A stretch of 33,393 bases of DNA. Origin: Gemmatimonadota bacterium (GTDB lineage: Bacteria > Latescibacterota > UBA2968 > GCA-2709665). Below the pieces are notes generated by a model. It was not told where the DNA came from, searched no databases, and saw nothing but the letters and a program-made list of their open reading frames with translations. The DNA is taken from assembly GCA_028874335.1 (NCBI GenBank), contig JAPPJY010000031.1, positions 1 to 33,393 of the forward strand. Reading direction: 5' to 3'. Each line of letters begins with the position of its first letter. Positions within the stretch are counted from its first letter, which is position 1. This document shows, piece after piece, positions 13,436-22,108 of the stretch. The position numbers and the translations under genes are program-made.

Positions 13436-14719
13436 ATGCTCACGGATGAACATCGGGTCGACGTGGCGTTCGGCCGTGGCAGCGTGTCGATCACGGCCGA
13501 TCCGGGATTGGCGGAATGGGAGGTGATCCGGCCTGTCTTCGAGGCGGCCATGGCGGATCCTGAACGCCGGTTCCGGCAGGCGATTGAAGAGCCTGTTGAA
13601 TGCAGGCCGCTGAAAGAGATCGTCTCGCCCGGGGACAGGGTGGTCATCGTGACCTCGGACGGTACGCGCCCGGTGCCCAACAGGCAGTTGATTCCGTGGA
13701 TTCTGGATGTCCTGCCGGTGCCGGAATCGCACGTTACGGTCCTGCTGGGAAACGGCACGCATCGGGCGAATAACGACGATGAAATCGAGGAAATGTTCGG
13801 CAGCGACATTGCCGGGCGGCTGGCGATACGGAATCACGACGCTTACGATGAATCCGGGAACGTGTTTCTTGGCGCGTCCGCCTGCGGTACGGACGTGTGG
13901 CTGGACAGGGCATACGTGGAAGCGGACACGCGTATCGTGCTGGGATTCATCGAGCCCCATTTCTTCGCGGGTTTTTCGGGCGGTCCGAAGGGCGTGGCGC
14001 CGGGCGTGGCGGGAATCGAGACGATCTGTCGGCTGCACCGGTCCGACCTGATCGCGGACCCCATGTGTACGTGGGGTGTGCTCGACGGGAACCCCCTGCA
14101 ACGGGAGGTTCGGGAAGCCGTGGCGCTCTGCCCGCCGGATTTCCTGGTGAACGTGACCCTGAACGGGGAAAAGGCGATTTCCGGGATTTACGCGGGGAAC
14201 CATCTGGATGCCCATCGTCGGGGGTGCGCCGGGGCGAAAGCGGCCTCGATGGCGCCGGTGGAGAATCCGTTCCAGGTCGCGCTGACGTCGAACAGCGGAT
14301 TCCCGCTGGACCAGAACCTCTACCAGGCCGTCAAGGGTATGTCGGCGGCGGCCCGCATCGTGGAAGACGACGGCACCGTGCTCGTCGCCAGCGAATGCAG
14401 CGACGGCGTGCCTGATCACGGAAACTTCGCCGAGTTGATGCAGACGGGGGACGGGCCGCGGGACGTCATGCAGGCGGTGTACGACCGTGAACCCGTACTG
14501 GACCAGTGGCAGGCGCAAACCCTGGCCGCCATCCTGGAGCGGGTTGAAGTTGGCGTGTATTCCCGTATGGATCGGGCCGATATCGAGGCGTGCAAGCTGG
14601 CCGCCGTTGATGATCTGGACGCGGCCCTTCGGGAAAAGATCCACGCGGTCGGCGCTGGCGCTCGTGTGGCGGTGCTGCCGGATGGCCCGCTGACCATCCC
14701 GTATCTGTGTGGTCGATAA
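13436..14719 (+). CDS. LarA-family nickel-pincer racemase/epimerase
   Basis: This 427-residue protein belongs to the LarA (DUF2088) family, whose members racemise or epimerise alpha-hydroxy acids with a nickel-pincer nucleotide cofactor. Residues of known LarA are present at almost the same positions: SDGTRP (74-79) with the catalytic Asp75/Arg78 pair, GNGTHR with His109, PHFFAGFSGGPKG with His175 and Lys185 (the cofactor-anchoring lysine), and His201. The family acts on lactate, malate, 2-hydroxyglutarate or sugar acids such as gluconate. The context with sugar oxidoreductases favours a sugar acid, but this is inference. ATG 13436 follows GGGAGA; an adjacent GTG is also in frame. The cofactor enzymes LarB, LarC and LarE are not in the window. 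Confidence 0.85.
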   Translation: MLTDEHRVDVAFGRGSVSITADPGLAEWEVIRPVFEAAMADPERRFRQAIEEPVECRPLKEIVSPGDRVVIVTSDGTRPVPNRQLIPWILDVLPVPESHVTVLLGNGTHRANNDDEIEEMFGSDIAGRLAIRNHDAYDESGNVFLGASACGTDVWLDRAYVEADTRIVLGFIEPHFFAGFSGGPKGVAPGVAGIETICRLHRSDLIADPMCTWGVLDGNPLQREVREAVALCPPDFLVNVTLNGEKAISGIYAGNHLDAHRRGCAGAKAASMAPVENPFQVALTSNSGFPLDQNLYQAVKGMSAAARIVEDDGTVLVASECSDGVPDHGNFAELMQTGDGPRDVMQAVYDREPVLDQWQAQTLAAILERVEVGVYSRMDRADIEACKLAAVDDLDAALREKIHAVGAGARVAVLPDGPLTIPYLCGR

Positions 14720-14732
14720 AAAGGATTCAAAT

Positions 14733-17270
14733 ATGCCGGAACCGATGGCAATAAGACTTCAGGTGGTCGAATCCGCGGGCGTTGCGAGGCGCAGTTGGCC
14801 GGTGACGAGGGGAGTCCCCTTGCCCCGGGGCGCCGTCTCCGATCCGTCCCTTCTTGGCGTGAAAGATGCGGACGGCCGCCCGGTATCCGCGCAGTTCCGC
14901 GTGTTGGGCCGATGGCCGGACGGGAGTCTGAAGTGGGTTCTGACCGACTTCCAGGCGGATGTACCGGCTGGCGGCGAGTCGTCTTATACGGTCTCTCAGA
15001 CCGGTACCGCGGTCGAACAGGGCGACGTGGTCCGTGTTCAAGAGGGTGACGAAAGGCTGGTTGTATCAACCGGTCCCCTCCGGTTCGCCGTGAATCGCCG
15101 GAGATTCTCCCTGGTGGAGACGGCGGCGCTGGGGCGGACGGGACCGGACGGGAAGTTTACGCCGGAAGTGGAGATCGTGGGCCCGGGTGGAGACGCCTGG
15201 GTGCGTATCCGCGAGTCGTTTGTGGACGACGACGGGAAGCGGTACATCTACGGGATGGGCGGCGATTGCCTGGCATCCCTCGCGGAGGCCGTGTACGACG
15301 TGAGCGTGGAGGAGTCCGGTCCGCTCAGGGCCGTGATCCGGTGTGAAGGCGCCTTCGAGGCCGATCTGCCGATGCACCACTACGCGGGATATCGGCCGTT
15401 TCGTTTCGTGACCCGAATCTACGCGTACGCGGGCCGGACCGAATTGCGTGTGCTGCACACCGTAATCGCGGCCTGCAATCCGAGAGAGACCGAGGTGGAG
15501 GAAATCGGGCTGCGGGTGCCGGTCTCGCTTTCCGGTTCCGTGAATTACCGGGTTGCCGCAAGCCGGGAGATCGCAGGTACGGCAACCCCGGGTGAATCGC
15601 TGTTGCTTTCCCAGCGGCTTCACAATCACTTTCGACTCGACCGTCGTCAGGGCCGGCGCACGGGAACGCTTGCCGAAGGGGACCGCACGGAGGGCTGGAT
15701 CGCCTGCGACGACGGCAGTGTGGGCGTTGGCGTGGGCCTGCGTTATATGCCCGAGGAATACCCGAAAGCGCTGGGGATTTCCGGATCGGGCGGCGGGATC
15801 GACGTGTATTGCTGGAAGGATCCCGACGGGAAATGCCTGTCGCTGAAGCGGTATTCGGAGGCCGTGGCGTGGGATGAGGGCGAAGGCGTCTATGCGGACG
15901 GCACCGGTACCGCCAAGACCACCGAGTTCTTCGTCTGCTTCTACCGGGCAGCCGACGGCGCGGGCGTACCGGGGCGCCTGAGCGGCAGGCTGAAGGCGCC
16001 GCACGTATCCGTGGATCCGGCATGGATGGCGGCCTGTGAGGCGGCGGGCGGCTTTCAGCCCGTCGACGAGGCGCGTTTCCCGAAATCCGAGCGGATGATG
16101 GCGGGGTTTGTCGACTGGCTGCGGCGGAATATCGAACTGGGCGCATGGTACGGTTATCACGACTGGGGCGATGCGCTGGTGGCGTGGGACCAGGGCACGG
16201 ACGACTGGCGTTTCTACGGCCGATGGGGCTGGTGCAACAGCGAGTGGGACCCCAGGCACGGGGTGTGGGTGCAGTACATGCGGACCGGCCGCGCCGGTGA
16301 CTTTCTGCTCGGCGAAGCGATGACCCGCCATTCGACGGACGTGGATACCTGCCACTATCATCCGTTCAGGCCCTATATGGCGGGCGGCTGTTTCCGGCAC
16401 AGCGTGGACCATTTCGGAGATGAGAGCTGCGCGTCACACACGTTTCTAGATGGATGGATGGACTACTATTACCTGACCGGGGACCTGCGGACGCTGGAGG
16501 TGATCCGCGAGGCCGGCGAGTTTCTGCTGCGCTACAGGTGGACCGAAGACCCGGCGTTCAGTTTCAGCCTGCGCAGCATTGCGAATACGCTGCGAGGCCT
16601 GCTCTACGTATATGAAGCCACGGGCGAGGAGCGGTTCAAGGCGCGCGCGCTGGAGGTGTACGAGGTGATTGCGCGAGGCCAGAACGACGATGGAAGCTGG
16701 CACAAGCGGTTCCAGGTCTCCACGGCGGAACGGCTGTCGGACCAGAGGCCGTATGGCATGGCCACCGAGGGCACGACGCTGGCCGTGGAAATGGGTACGG
16801 CGGCGCCGTTTACCGACGCCGAGTTTCGCAAGTTGAGAGGCGAAGCAAAGACCACGCATCGAGTCTTGCCGGTCTCGGAACAGAAGGGATACCAGACGCA
16901 TTACCTGATGGTGGGGCTGGAACTGCTCCACCGTCTCACGAACCGGGAAGACGTTGCGAGTGTCTACCTCAGGGCGGTGGACTGGTTCTGCGGCTATCCG
17001 CAAGGGCCGAACGTGGAACATGCCATCCAGGAGCGATATGGCGGCGTCCTGTGCCGGCACCTGGGCTACGCGTACCGGATGACGGGAAACCGGAAGTACC
17101 TGGAGATCGGCCAGGCGGTTTTGCGGGTGCTGATCGAAGGCCAGGATTGGGGCGACGATCCGAAACGCCACGGGGCAGTGGAAATGAGTCCGATGCACAT
17201 CAGCCTCCTGTTTTTCGGCGTGCCCTATTTTCTCGGTGCGTTGTCCCATGCCGGGATGGGAGAGGAATAA
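14733..17270 (+). CDS. PcRGLX/YetA-like (exo-rhamnogalacturonan lyase family) protein
   Basis: The 845-aa protein matches the PcRGLX/YetA layout (PL26-type). A RIFT-barrel N-terminal domain has SWPVTRGVPLPRGAV (21-35) and RWPDGSLKWVLTDF (60-73), the family signature. A central beta-sandwich follows (to about residue 430), then a C-terminal alpha/alpha toroid with many Trp, Tyr and His residues (GAWYGYHDWGDA, then DVDTCHYHPFRPYM, near 470-550). Family members cleave rhamnogalacturonan-type chains exolytically, but most homologues are untested. There is no signal peptide, so it is probably cytosolic, like the heparinase-like protein. The start at ATG 14733 lies 13 bp after the LarA stop; GTG 14709 overlapping LarA is also in frame. 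Confidence 0.8.
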   Translation: MPEPMAIRLQVVESAGVARRSWPVTRGVPLPRGAVSDPSLLGVKDADGRPVSAQFRVLGRWPDGSLKWVLTDFQADVPAGGESSYTVSQTGTAVEQGDVVRVQEGDERLVVSTGPLRFAVNRRRFSLVETAALGRTGPDGKFTPEVEIVGPGGDAWVRIRESFVDDDGKRYIYGMGGDCLASLAEAVYDVSVEESGPLRAVIRCEGAFEADLPMHHYAGYRPFRFVTRIYAYAGRTELRVLHTVIAACNPRETEVEEIGLRVPVSLSGSVNYRVAASREIAGTATPGESLLLSQRLHNHFRLDRRQGRRTGTLAEGDRTEGWIACDDGSVGVGVGLRYMPEEYPKALGISGSGGGIDVYCWKDPDGKCLSLKRYSEAVAWDEGEGVYADGTGTAKTTEFFVCFYRAADGAGVPGRLSGRLKAPHVSVDPAWMAACEAAGGFQPVDEARFPKSERMMAGFVDWLRRNIELGAWYGYHDWGDALVAWDQGTDDWRFYGRWGWCNSEWDPRHGVWVQYMRTGRAGDFLLGEAMTRHSTDVDTCHYHPFRPYMAGGCFRHSVDHFGDESCASHTFLDGWMDYYYLTGDLRTLEVIREAGEFLLRYRWTEDPAFSFSLRSIANTLRGLLYVYEATGEERFKARALEVYEVIARGQNDDGSWHKRFQVSTAERLSDQRPYGMATEGTTLAVEMGTAAPFTDAEFRKLRGEAKTTHRVLPVSEQKGYQTHYLMVGLELLHRLTNREDVASVYLRAVDWFCGYPQGPNVEHAIQERYGGVLCRHLGYAYRMTGNRKYLEIGQAVLRVLIEGQDWGDDPKRHGAVEMSPMHISLLFFGVPYFLGALSHAGMGEE

Positions 17271-17342
17271 CGTAATCCAGGGTGTCGTCCCGGCGGCCGT
17301 GCGTCGCGGGCAGACGATAACCGGCGAATGGAGGTCGTAAAG

Positions 17343-18431
17343 ATGGACGGTACGGGACGTGTTCGGGTGGGCATTCTGGGTCAGGGGCGCAGCGGACGCG
17401 ATATTCACGCGGAATGGCTGTGCCGTTCGCCCGAGAAATATACGATCGTAGCCGTGTCGGATCTGCTGCGGGACCGCCGCGACCGCGCGGAACGCGAGTT
17501 CGGGTGCGACGCCTACGCGGACTATAAAGACGTGCTGGCGCGGGAGGACGTCGACCTGGTCGTCAACGCATTGCCCAGCCATCTGCATACGCAGAGCACC
17601 GTTGAAGCGTTCCGGGCCGGCCGTCACGTCGTCTGTGAAAAGCCCCTGGCGGCAAGCACGGGAGACTTTCGCCGCATGGTGGCTGCGTCCCGGCGGTCAG
17701 GCAGAATCCTGGCGCCGTTTCAACAGTCCCGGTACGCGCCGCACTTTCAGCAGATACGCAGGGTGATCGATTCCGGCGTCCTGGGGAGGATCGTGCAGGT
17801 CCGCATTGCGTTCAACGGATTCGCGCGGCGTTGGGACTGGCAGACCCTCCAGGAATTCAAGGGCGGAAACCTTTTGAATACGGGGCCGCACCCGATGGAC
17901 CAGGCGCTCTGTCTGTTGGACTGGAAGAAACCCGCCGTGCAATGCATCATGGACCGGACGAATACCTATGGAGACGCGGAGGACCACGTAAAAGTGCTGC
18001 TGCGGCGGAAGGGGTCGCCCACGATCGATCTGGAGATCTCCTCGTGTGACGCTTTTTCCGGAGACATGTACCACGTTTACGGAACGCGCGGCGGGCTGGC
18101 TGGCGGCGCCGACGGCGTCAGGTGGCGGTTCTACGAGCCCGGGGCATCGCCGAAACAGCGGCTGACGCGAACGCCGCTGCCCGGTCCGAGCTATTGCAGG
18201 GAGGAGTTGGCGTGGACCGAGGCGTCGTGGGCGCCCGATGAAGCGGAGAAGGATGCGTTTACGTACATGTCCAGAGCGTTTTACGATCATTTGTACAGGG
18301 TCTTGGAGGACGGCGAGCCACTATATATCACGCCGGAACAGGTTGCCGTGCAGGTGGCGGTGATGGAAGCGTGCCACCGCCAGAACCCGTTATCCAGACG
18401 GAAGCCAAGAGGCTGGAAAAACGGAAAATAG
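17343..18431 (+). CDS. Gfo/Idh/MocA-family oxidoreductase 1
   Basis: This 362-aa NAD(P)-dependent dehydrogenase oxidises or reduces sugars, inositols or their derivatives. The Rossmann motif GILGQGRSG lies at 10-18. HVVCEKPLA (95-103) holds the conserved Lys-Pro pair of the active site. A C-terminal beta-sheet domain has TGPHPMDQ with the conserved His/Asp region (around residue 180). ATG 17343 is preferred because GGAGG stands 8 bases upstream, inside an alternative start at 17328. It follows the PcRGLX gene by 72 bp and precedes the second oxidoreductase by 14 bp. Two such enzymes in a row suggest successive steps, or an oxidation and reduction of the same hydroxyl group. Confidence 0.9.
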   Translation: MDGTGRVRVGILGQGRSGRDIHAEWLCRSPEKYTIVAVSDLLRDRRDRAEREFGCDAYADYKDVLAREDVDLVVNALPSHLHTQSTVEAFRAGRHVVCEKPLAASTGDFRRMVAASRRSGRILAPFQQSRYAPHFQQIRRVIDSGVLGRIVQVRIAFNGFARRWDWQTLQEFKGGNLLNTGPHPMDQALCLLDWKKPAVQCIMDRTNTYGDAEDHVKVLLRRKGSPTIDLEISSCDAFSGDMYHVYGTRGGLAGGADGVRWRFYEPGASPKQRLTRTPLPGPSYCREELAWTEASWAPDEAEKDAFTYMSRAFYDHLYRVLEDGEPLYITPEQVAVQVAVMEACHRQNPLSRRKPRGWKNGK

Positions 18432-18445
18432 AAAAAGGATACGCT

Positions 18446-19564
18446 ATGGCGAATTCCTGTCGGACGGTCCTTGTCGGTTGCGGGGGGATGGGCCGCCAGC
18501 ATCTGAAGATCATTCAGAAGATGCCCGATTTCGAGATTGCCGGCATCTGTGACGTGTTCGATGAAGCGCTCGCGGTAGCCGGTGACACGTTCGGCGTGTC
18601 CGACCGGTACGCGGACTTCGAATGCATGTACGACGAGACGAGGCCCGATCTCGTCGTGGTGGCCACGCAGACGCGGGGGCATCACGCGCCGGCTGTGGCG
18701 GCGCTTCAGCGCGGGATATCCGTTCTTTGCGAGAAGCCGATCGCCATCGATCCCGGCGAGGCGGACGAGATGGTCGCGGCGGCCGCCGCATCGGGCGCGA
18801 AGCTGGCGGTCAACCAGCAGAGCCACGTGAGTTCAGCCGTATTGACGGCGCGCGATATGGTTCGCAGAGGCGATATCGGTCAGGTCGTGCTCGTGCGCGG
18901 GCGAAACAAGTCCGGACGCCGGAGTGGAAACGAGTTTACGGAAATGGGAACCCACGTTGCCGACATGATGATGCGCTTCGGCGGTGTGCCCTCGTGGTGT
19001 TCCGGCAACGTCTGGTATCAGGGACGCCTGGCCGACGTCAACGACGTTATGGAAGCCAAGGAGATGTCACCGCGAGACCGGGATTCCGGCCTTGTAGCAG
19101 GCGACCGGGCGGCGGCGCAGTACGGATTCGAGGACGGTGTTCTGGGAGAAATTCATTTCCCGGGATTCCAGGCGTCCATGAGCGAGAACTACGGCGTGGA
19201 CGTTGTCGGAACCGAAGGGCAGCTTTCGGTGCGCGCTTCAGGCAGGGTTGGGCACGCCCTCTGGCATCTTCCCAGGCCCATGGAAGGATTGCCGGGGGGA
19301 CACGGAGACTGGGCGCCGGTTGCGTCAGTCGGCTCTGAGGCTGCGGACTCCATTGCCAGGATGTACCGCCAGGTGGTCGAAGCGATTGAGTCAGGGACGG
19401 ATCCGCCCTCGAGCGGGGCCGACGCCCGGACGGCGTTCGAGATGATTCTCGGCATCTACCAGTCCCACAGGGAAGGCGGGCGGCGGGTTGCATTACCGCT
19501 TTCGGACCGCCGGCATCCGCTGGAAGCGTGGCGGGATGAAACTTCAGATTCAGTTCGGAAATAG
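18446..19564 (+). CDS. Gfo/Idh/MocA-family oxidoreductase 2
   Basis: This 372-aa enzyme is from the same family as its upstream neighbour but clearly different in sequence. GCGGMGRQHL lies at 11-20. VLCEKPIA (93-100) gives the active-site Lys-Pro. The C-terminal sheet contains NKSGRRSGNEFTEMGTHVAD, with the GTH-x3-D pattern where the catalytic histidine is expected. ATG 18446 has AAAAGGA just upstream; the reading frame extends further up but overlaps the previous gene. Only 2 bp separate it from the adenylase gene. The cytosolic location and unknown substrate are as for the neighbour. Confidence 0.9.
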   Translation: MANSCRTVLVGCGGMGRQHLKIIQKMPDFEIAGICDVFDEALAVAGDTFGVSDRYADFECMYDETRPDLVVVATQTRGHHAPAVAALQRGISVLCEKPIAIDPGEADEMVAAAAASGAKLAVNQQSHVSSAVLTARDMVRRGDIGQVVLVRGRNKSGRRSGNEFTEMGTHVADMMMRFGGVPSWCSGNVWYQGRLADVNDVMEAKEMSPRDRDSGLVAGDRAAAQYGFEDGVLGEIHFPGFQASMSENYGVDVVGTEGQLSVRASGRVGHALWHLPRPMEGLPGGHGDWAPVASVGSEAADSIARMYRQVVEAIESGTDPPSSGADARTAFEMILGIYQSHREGGRRVALPLSDRRHPLEAWRDETSDSVRK

Positions 19565-19566
19565 AC

Positions 19567-20640
19567 ATGTCGATTGCCGAAAGCGTCAGAGCGGCGAGGG
19601 ACGAACTGGATGCCCACGTGCGGGAAACCGTGACATGGCATTTCGATCCGGACACGGGCTGCCCGTTCTGGCTGGAATTCGCCGGCGGTCTGGACTTCGA
19701 TCCGCGGCGGGAAATCGGGGGCTATGAGGACCTGAAAATCCTCGGCCATTTTCAGGACGAATGGCTGCGCGGCGGCCCCGTGCGCCGTTGGATTCCCCGT
19801 GGAAGCGCCGAAAAGCGAACGTACGTGTTCGAAACCGGCGGATCCACCGGAGTGCCGAAATACCGGATCAGCCAGGACGACTTTCAGATCGACTACGAGA
19901 TGTTCAGCAGGCACCTTTCGGACGAGACATTTCCGAGGGGCGCCGACTGGCTGATGCTGGGTCCCACCGGTCCGAGACGGCTGCGGCTGGCGGTGGAATA
20001 CCTCTGCCAGATCCGCGGCGGGATCTGTTTCCTGGTGGACCTGGACCCCAGATGGGTCAACAAGCTGATCGCGCGCGGCGCCCTCCAGGAGCTGGAGCTC
20101 TACAAGGCCCACGTGATCGATCAGGCGCTGACCATTCTCCGGGTGAATGACAACGTGAAGTGCATGTTCACAACGCCGAAGCTTCTGGAAGCGATCTGCG
20201 AAAAGATTTCATTGAAAAAGACCGGCATTTCGGGGATATTTTGCGGTGGGACCGAGATGGACGCGCAGTTCAACCGGTTCGCGAGAGAAGAGCTGGTTCC
20301 CGGAATCGACTTCGTGCCCACGTATGGAAATACGTTGATGGGTCTGGCATACTCCAAGCCGCTCGAACCTTCGGACAATTACGCCATTACCTATTATCCG
20401 CCGGTCCCGCGGGCCGTGATCGAACTGGTGGACCCCGATTGTCCTGACGAACGGGTGGAATACAACGCGGTTGGCAGGGTCATGCTGACGACCCTGACCC
20501 GTGAGTTCTTCATGCCGCGGTTTCTGGAACGGGACGAGGGCGAACGGGCGGAACCCATCGAGGCGTTTCCCTGGGACGGCGTACGGAATCTGGGTCTGTT
20601 CTCCGAGATGCAGGAGTCCGTGGTCGTCGGCGTATACTAA
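19567..20640 (+). CDS. EhpF/LuxE-like adenylate-forming enzyme, no C-terminal lid
   Basis: The 357-residue protein belongs to the ANL superfamily. The ATP-binding loop is TGGSTGVPK (90-98), and PTYGNTLMG (around 250-258) is the adenosine-binding motif. The length is 150 or more residues short of full ligases, so the mobile C-terminal domain is reduced or absent, as in EhpF (phenazine/griseoluteate pathway) and LuxE (acyl-protein synthetase). Those proteins activate a carboxylate as acyl-adenylate and pass it to a partner reductase. Here the next gene encodes such a reductase. An Arg-rich end (TREFFMPRFLERDEG) may contribute to catalysis. The substrate is unknown. A PaaK-type ligase at 30376 is a second, independent adenylase. 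Confidence 0.75.
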   Translation: MSIAESVRAARDELDAHVRETVTWHFDPDTGCPFWLEFAGGLDFDPRREIGGYEDLKILGHFQDEWLRGGPVRRWIPRGSAEKRTYVFETGGSTGVPKYRISQDDFQIDYEMFSRHLSDETFPRGADWLMLGPTGPRRLRLAVEYLCQIRGGICFLVDLDPRWVNKLIARGALQELELYKAHVIDQALTILRVNDNVKCMFTTPKLLEAICEKISLKKTGISGIFCGGTEMDAQFNRFAREELVPGIDFVPTYGNTLMGLAYSKPLEPSDNYAITYYPPVPRAVIELVDPDCPDERVEYNAVGRVMLTTLTREFFMPRFLERDEGERAEPIEAFPWDGVRNLGLFSEMQESVVVGVY

Positions 20641-20673
20641 CGGGAAGGCCTGATAGCGATCCAGGAGGATGGC

Positions 20674-22098
20674 GTGACCCACATCCCGGTTCTGCGAGCG
20701 GGAAAGCCGTACACAAGTCTGGACGTCCAGGAAATCCCGCACGTCCGGACCGGAGAACCGCTCGTGCGGGTCAGCCAGGCGAATCCGGGTCTGGTCGCGA
20801 GGGGCCTCAACGCCGCGCACGCGAATAAGCGGGCCCTCGATGCGTTGAGCGTTTCCGATCTTGCAGCCATTACGCGCCGGGCCGGCCGGCTGTTCGCGGA
20901 GGCGGAATTGCCGCTGGACGGCCAGACGCAATCGCCCGGGGACTACGTCCGCCAGGTCTCCGGGACAACGGGAATTCCAGAAACCCTATGCCGGGAGAAT
21001 ATGGAAAAGATCCGGCTGGCCTGCAGCCAGATCGACGACGTGCTCGCCGGTCTGACGCGCGGGCTGGATCTGTCGGTGCTGGATGAGGGGTGGGCTGAGG
21101 ATAACGGCCGGCCATTGAGCTATGTCCGCCAGACCGACGTGCTTGGCGCGGTATTGCCGAGCAATTCGCCGGGCGTGCATTCGCTCTGGATTCCCGCGAT
21201 TTCGCTGAAGGCGCCCCTCGTGCTGAAGCCGGGCAGGGAGGACCCGTGGACCCCGTATCGGATTGCACAGGCGTTTGTCGTCGCGGGATGCCCGGGCGAG
21301 GCGTTCGGCATCTATCCGACCGGGCACGCCGGCGCCAACGAAATCCTCCTTCGGTGCGGTCGCTCCCTCCTGTTCGGGGGCGGCGCCACGGTCGCGCCGT
21401 GGCTGCATGATCCGCGTGTATCCGTCCATGGACCGGGCCGCAGCAAGGTGATTCTGGGAGAAGACGTGGTCGAACGCTGGGAGGATTTCCTGGATGTGAT
21501 CCTGGTTTCCATCGCGGCCAACGGAGGGCGTTCGTGCATCAATGCGTCCGGCGTGTGGACGCCCGCGTACGGACGCGAGATTGCGGAGGCGATCGCGCAC
21601 CGGCTCGCACGGATCGAGGCGCGGCCGCTGAACGACCCGCAAGCCCGGATTGCCGCATTTTCCAATCCGGCCGCGGCCGCCGGGATTTCCAATATGATCG
21701 ATGTTCAGTTGAAGAGCGGTGGAGCGGAGGATCTGACCGCGGGCCTGCGCGGCGGCCGGCTTGTCGATCTGGACGGCCTCACGTTCCTGAATCCGACGCT
21801 GGTATGGTGTGAGTCTCCTGATCACCCTCTTGCAAATACGGAATATCTGTTTCCCTATTCGAGCGTGGTCGAAGTGCCGCAGGCGGAGGTGGTCCATCGG
21901 ATCGGGCCCAGCCTGGTGGTCACGGTGTTGACAGAGGATGAAGACCTCGTCGGTGACTCGCTGAATTCACCCCACGTGGATCGACTGAACGTGGGGCCGA
22001 TTCCCACGAACCGGATTTCATGGGACCAGCCGCACGAAGGAAATCTGTTCGATCACCTCTACCGTCAGCGGGCGTTTCAGTTCGCTCGGGGAGCGTAG
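20674..22098 (+). CDS. Aldehyde dehydrogenase-fold acyl reductase (LuxC/EhpG-like)
   Basis: This 474-residue protein has the aldehyde dehydrogenase fold. The nucleophile is probably Cys288 in NGGRSCINAS, the family's GxxC context. LGAVLPSNSPGVHSLW (around 157-172) occupies the coenzyme-binding region, and the helix after PLVLKPGRED fits the Lys-containing nucleotide site. The sequence is closer to acyl reductases of the LuxC/EhpG kind than to classical dehydrogenases. The GTG start at 20674 is supported by AGGAGG at 20663-20668. With the upstream adenylase it would reduce an activated carboxylate to an aldehyde. Specificity cannot be told from sequence. Confidence 0.75.
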   Translation: MTHIPVLRAGKPYTSLDVQEIPHVRTGEPLVRVSQANPGLVARGLNAAHANKRALDALSVSDLAAITRRAGRLFAEAELPLDGQTQSPGDYVRQVSGTTGIPETLCRENMEKIRLACSQIDDVLAGLTRGLDLSVLDEGWAEDNGRPLSYVRQTDVLGAVLPSNSPGVHSLWIPAISLKAPLVLKPGREDPWTPYRIAQAFVVAGCPGEAFGIYPTGHAGANEILLRCGRSLLFGGGATVAPWLHDPRVSVHGPGRSKVILGEDVVERWEDFLDVILVSIAANGGRSCINASGVWTPAYGREIAEAIAHRLARIEARPLNDPQARIAAFSNPAAAAGISNMIDVQLKSGGAEDLTAGLRGGRLVDLDGLTFLNPTLVWCESPDHPLANTEYLFPYSSVVEVPQAEVVHRIGPSLVVTVLTEDEDLVGDSLNSPHVDRLNVGPIPTNRISWDQPHEGNLFDHLYRQRAFQFARGA

Positions 22099-22108
22099 GG
22101 TCGGCCGG

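Noticed and set aside
13220..14644. 474-codon minus-strand frame opposite the LarA-like gene
   Set aside because: It is antisense to a protein with complete LarA residues.
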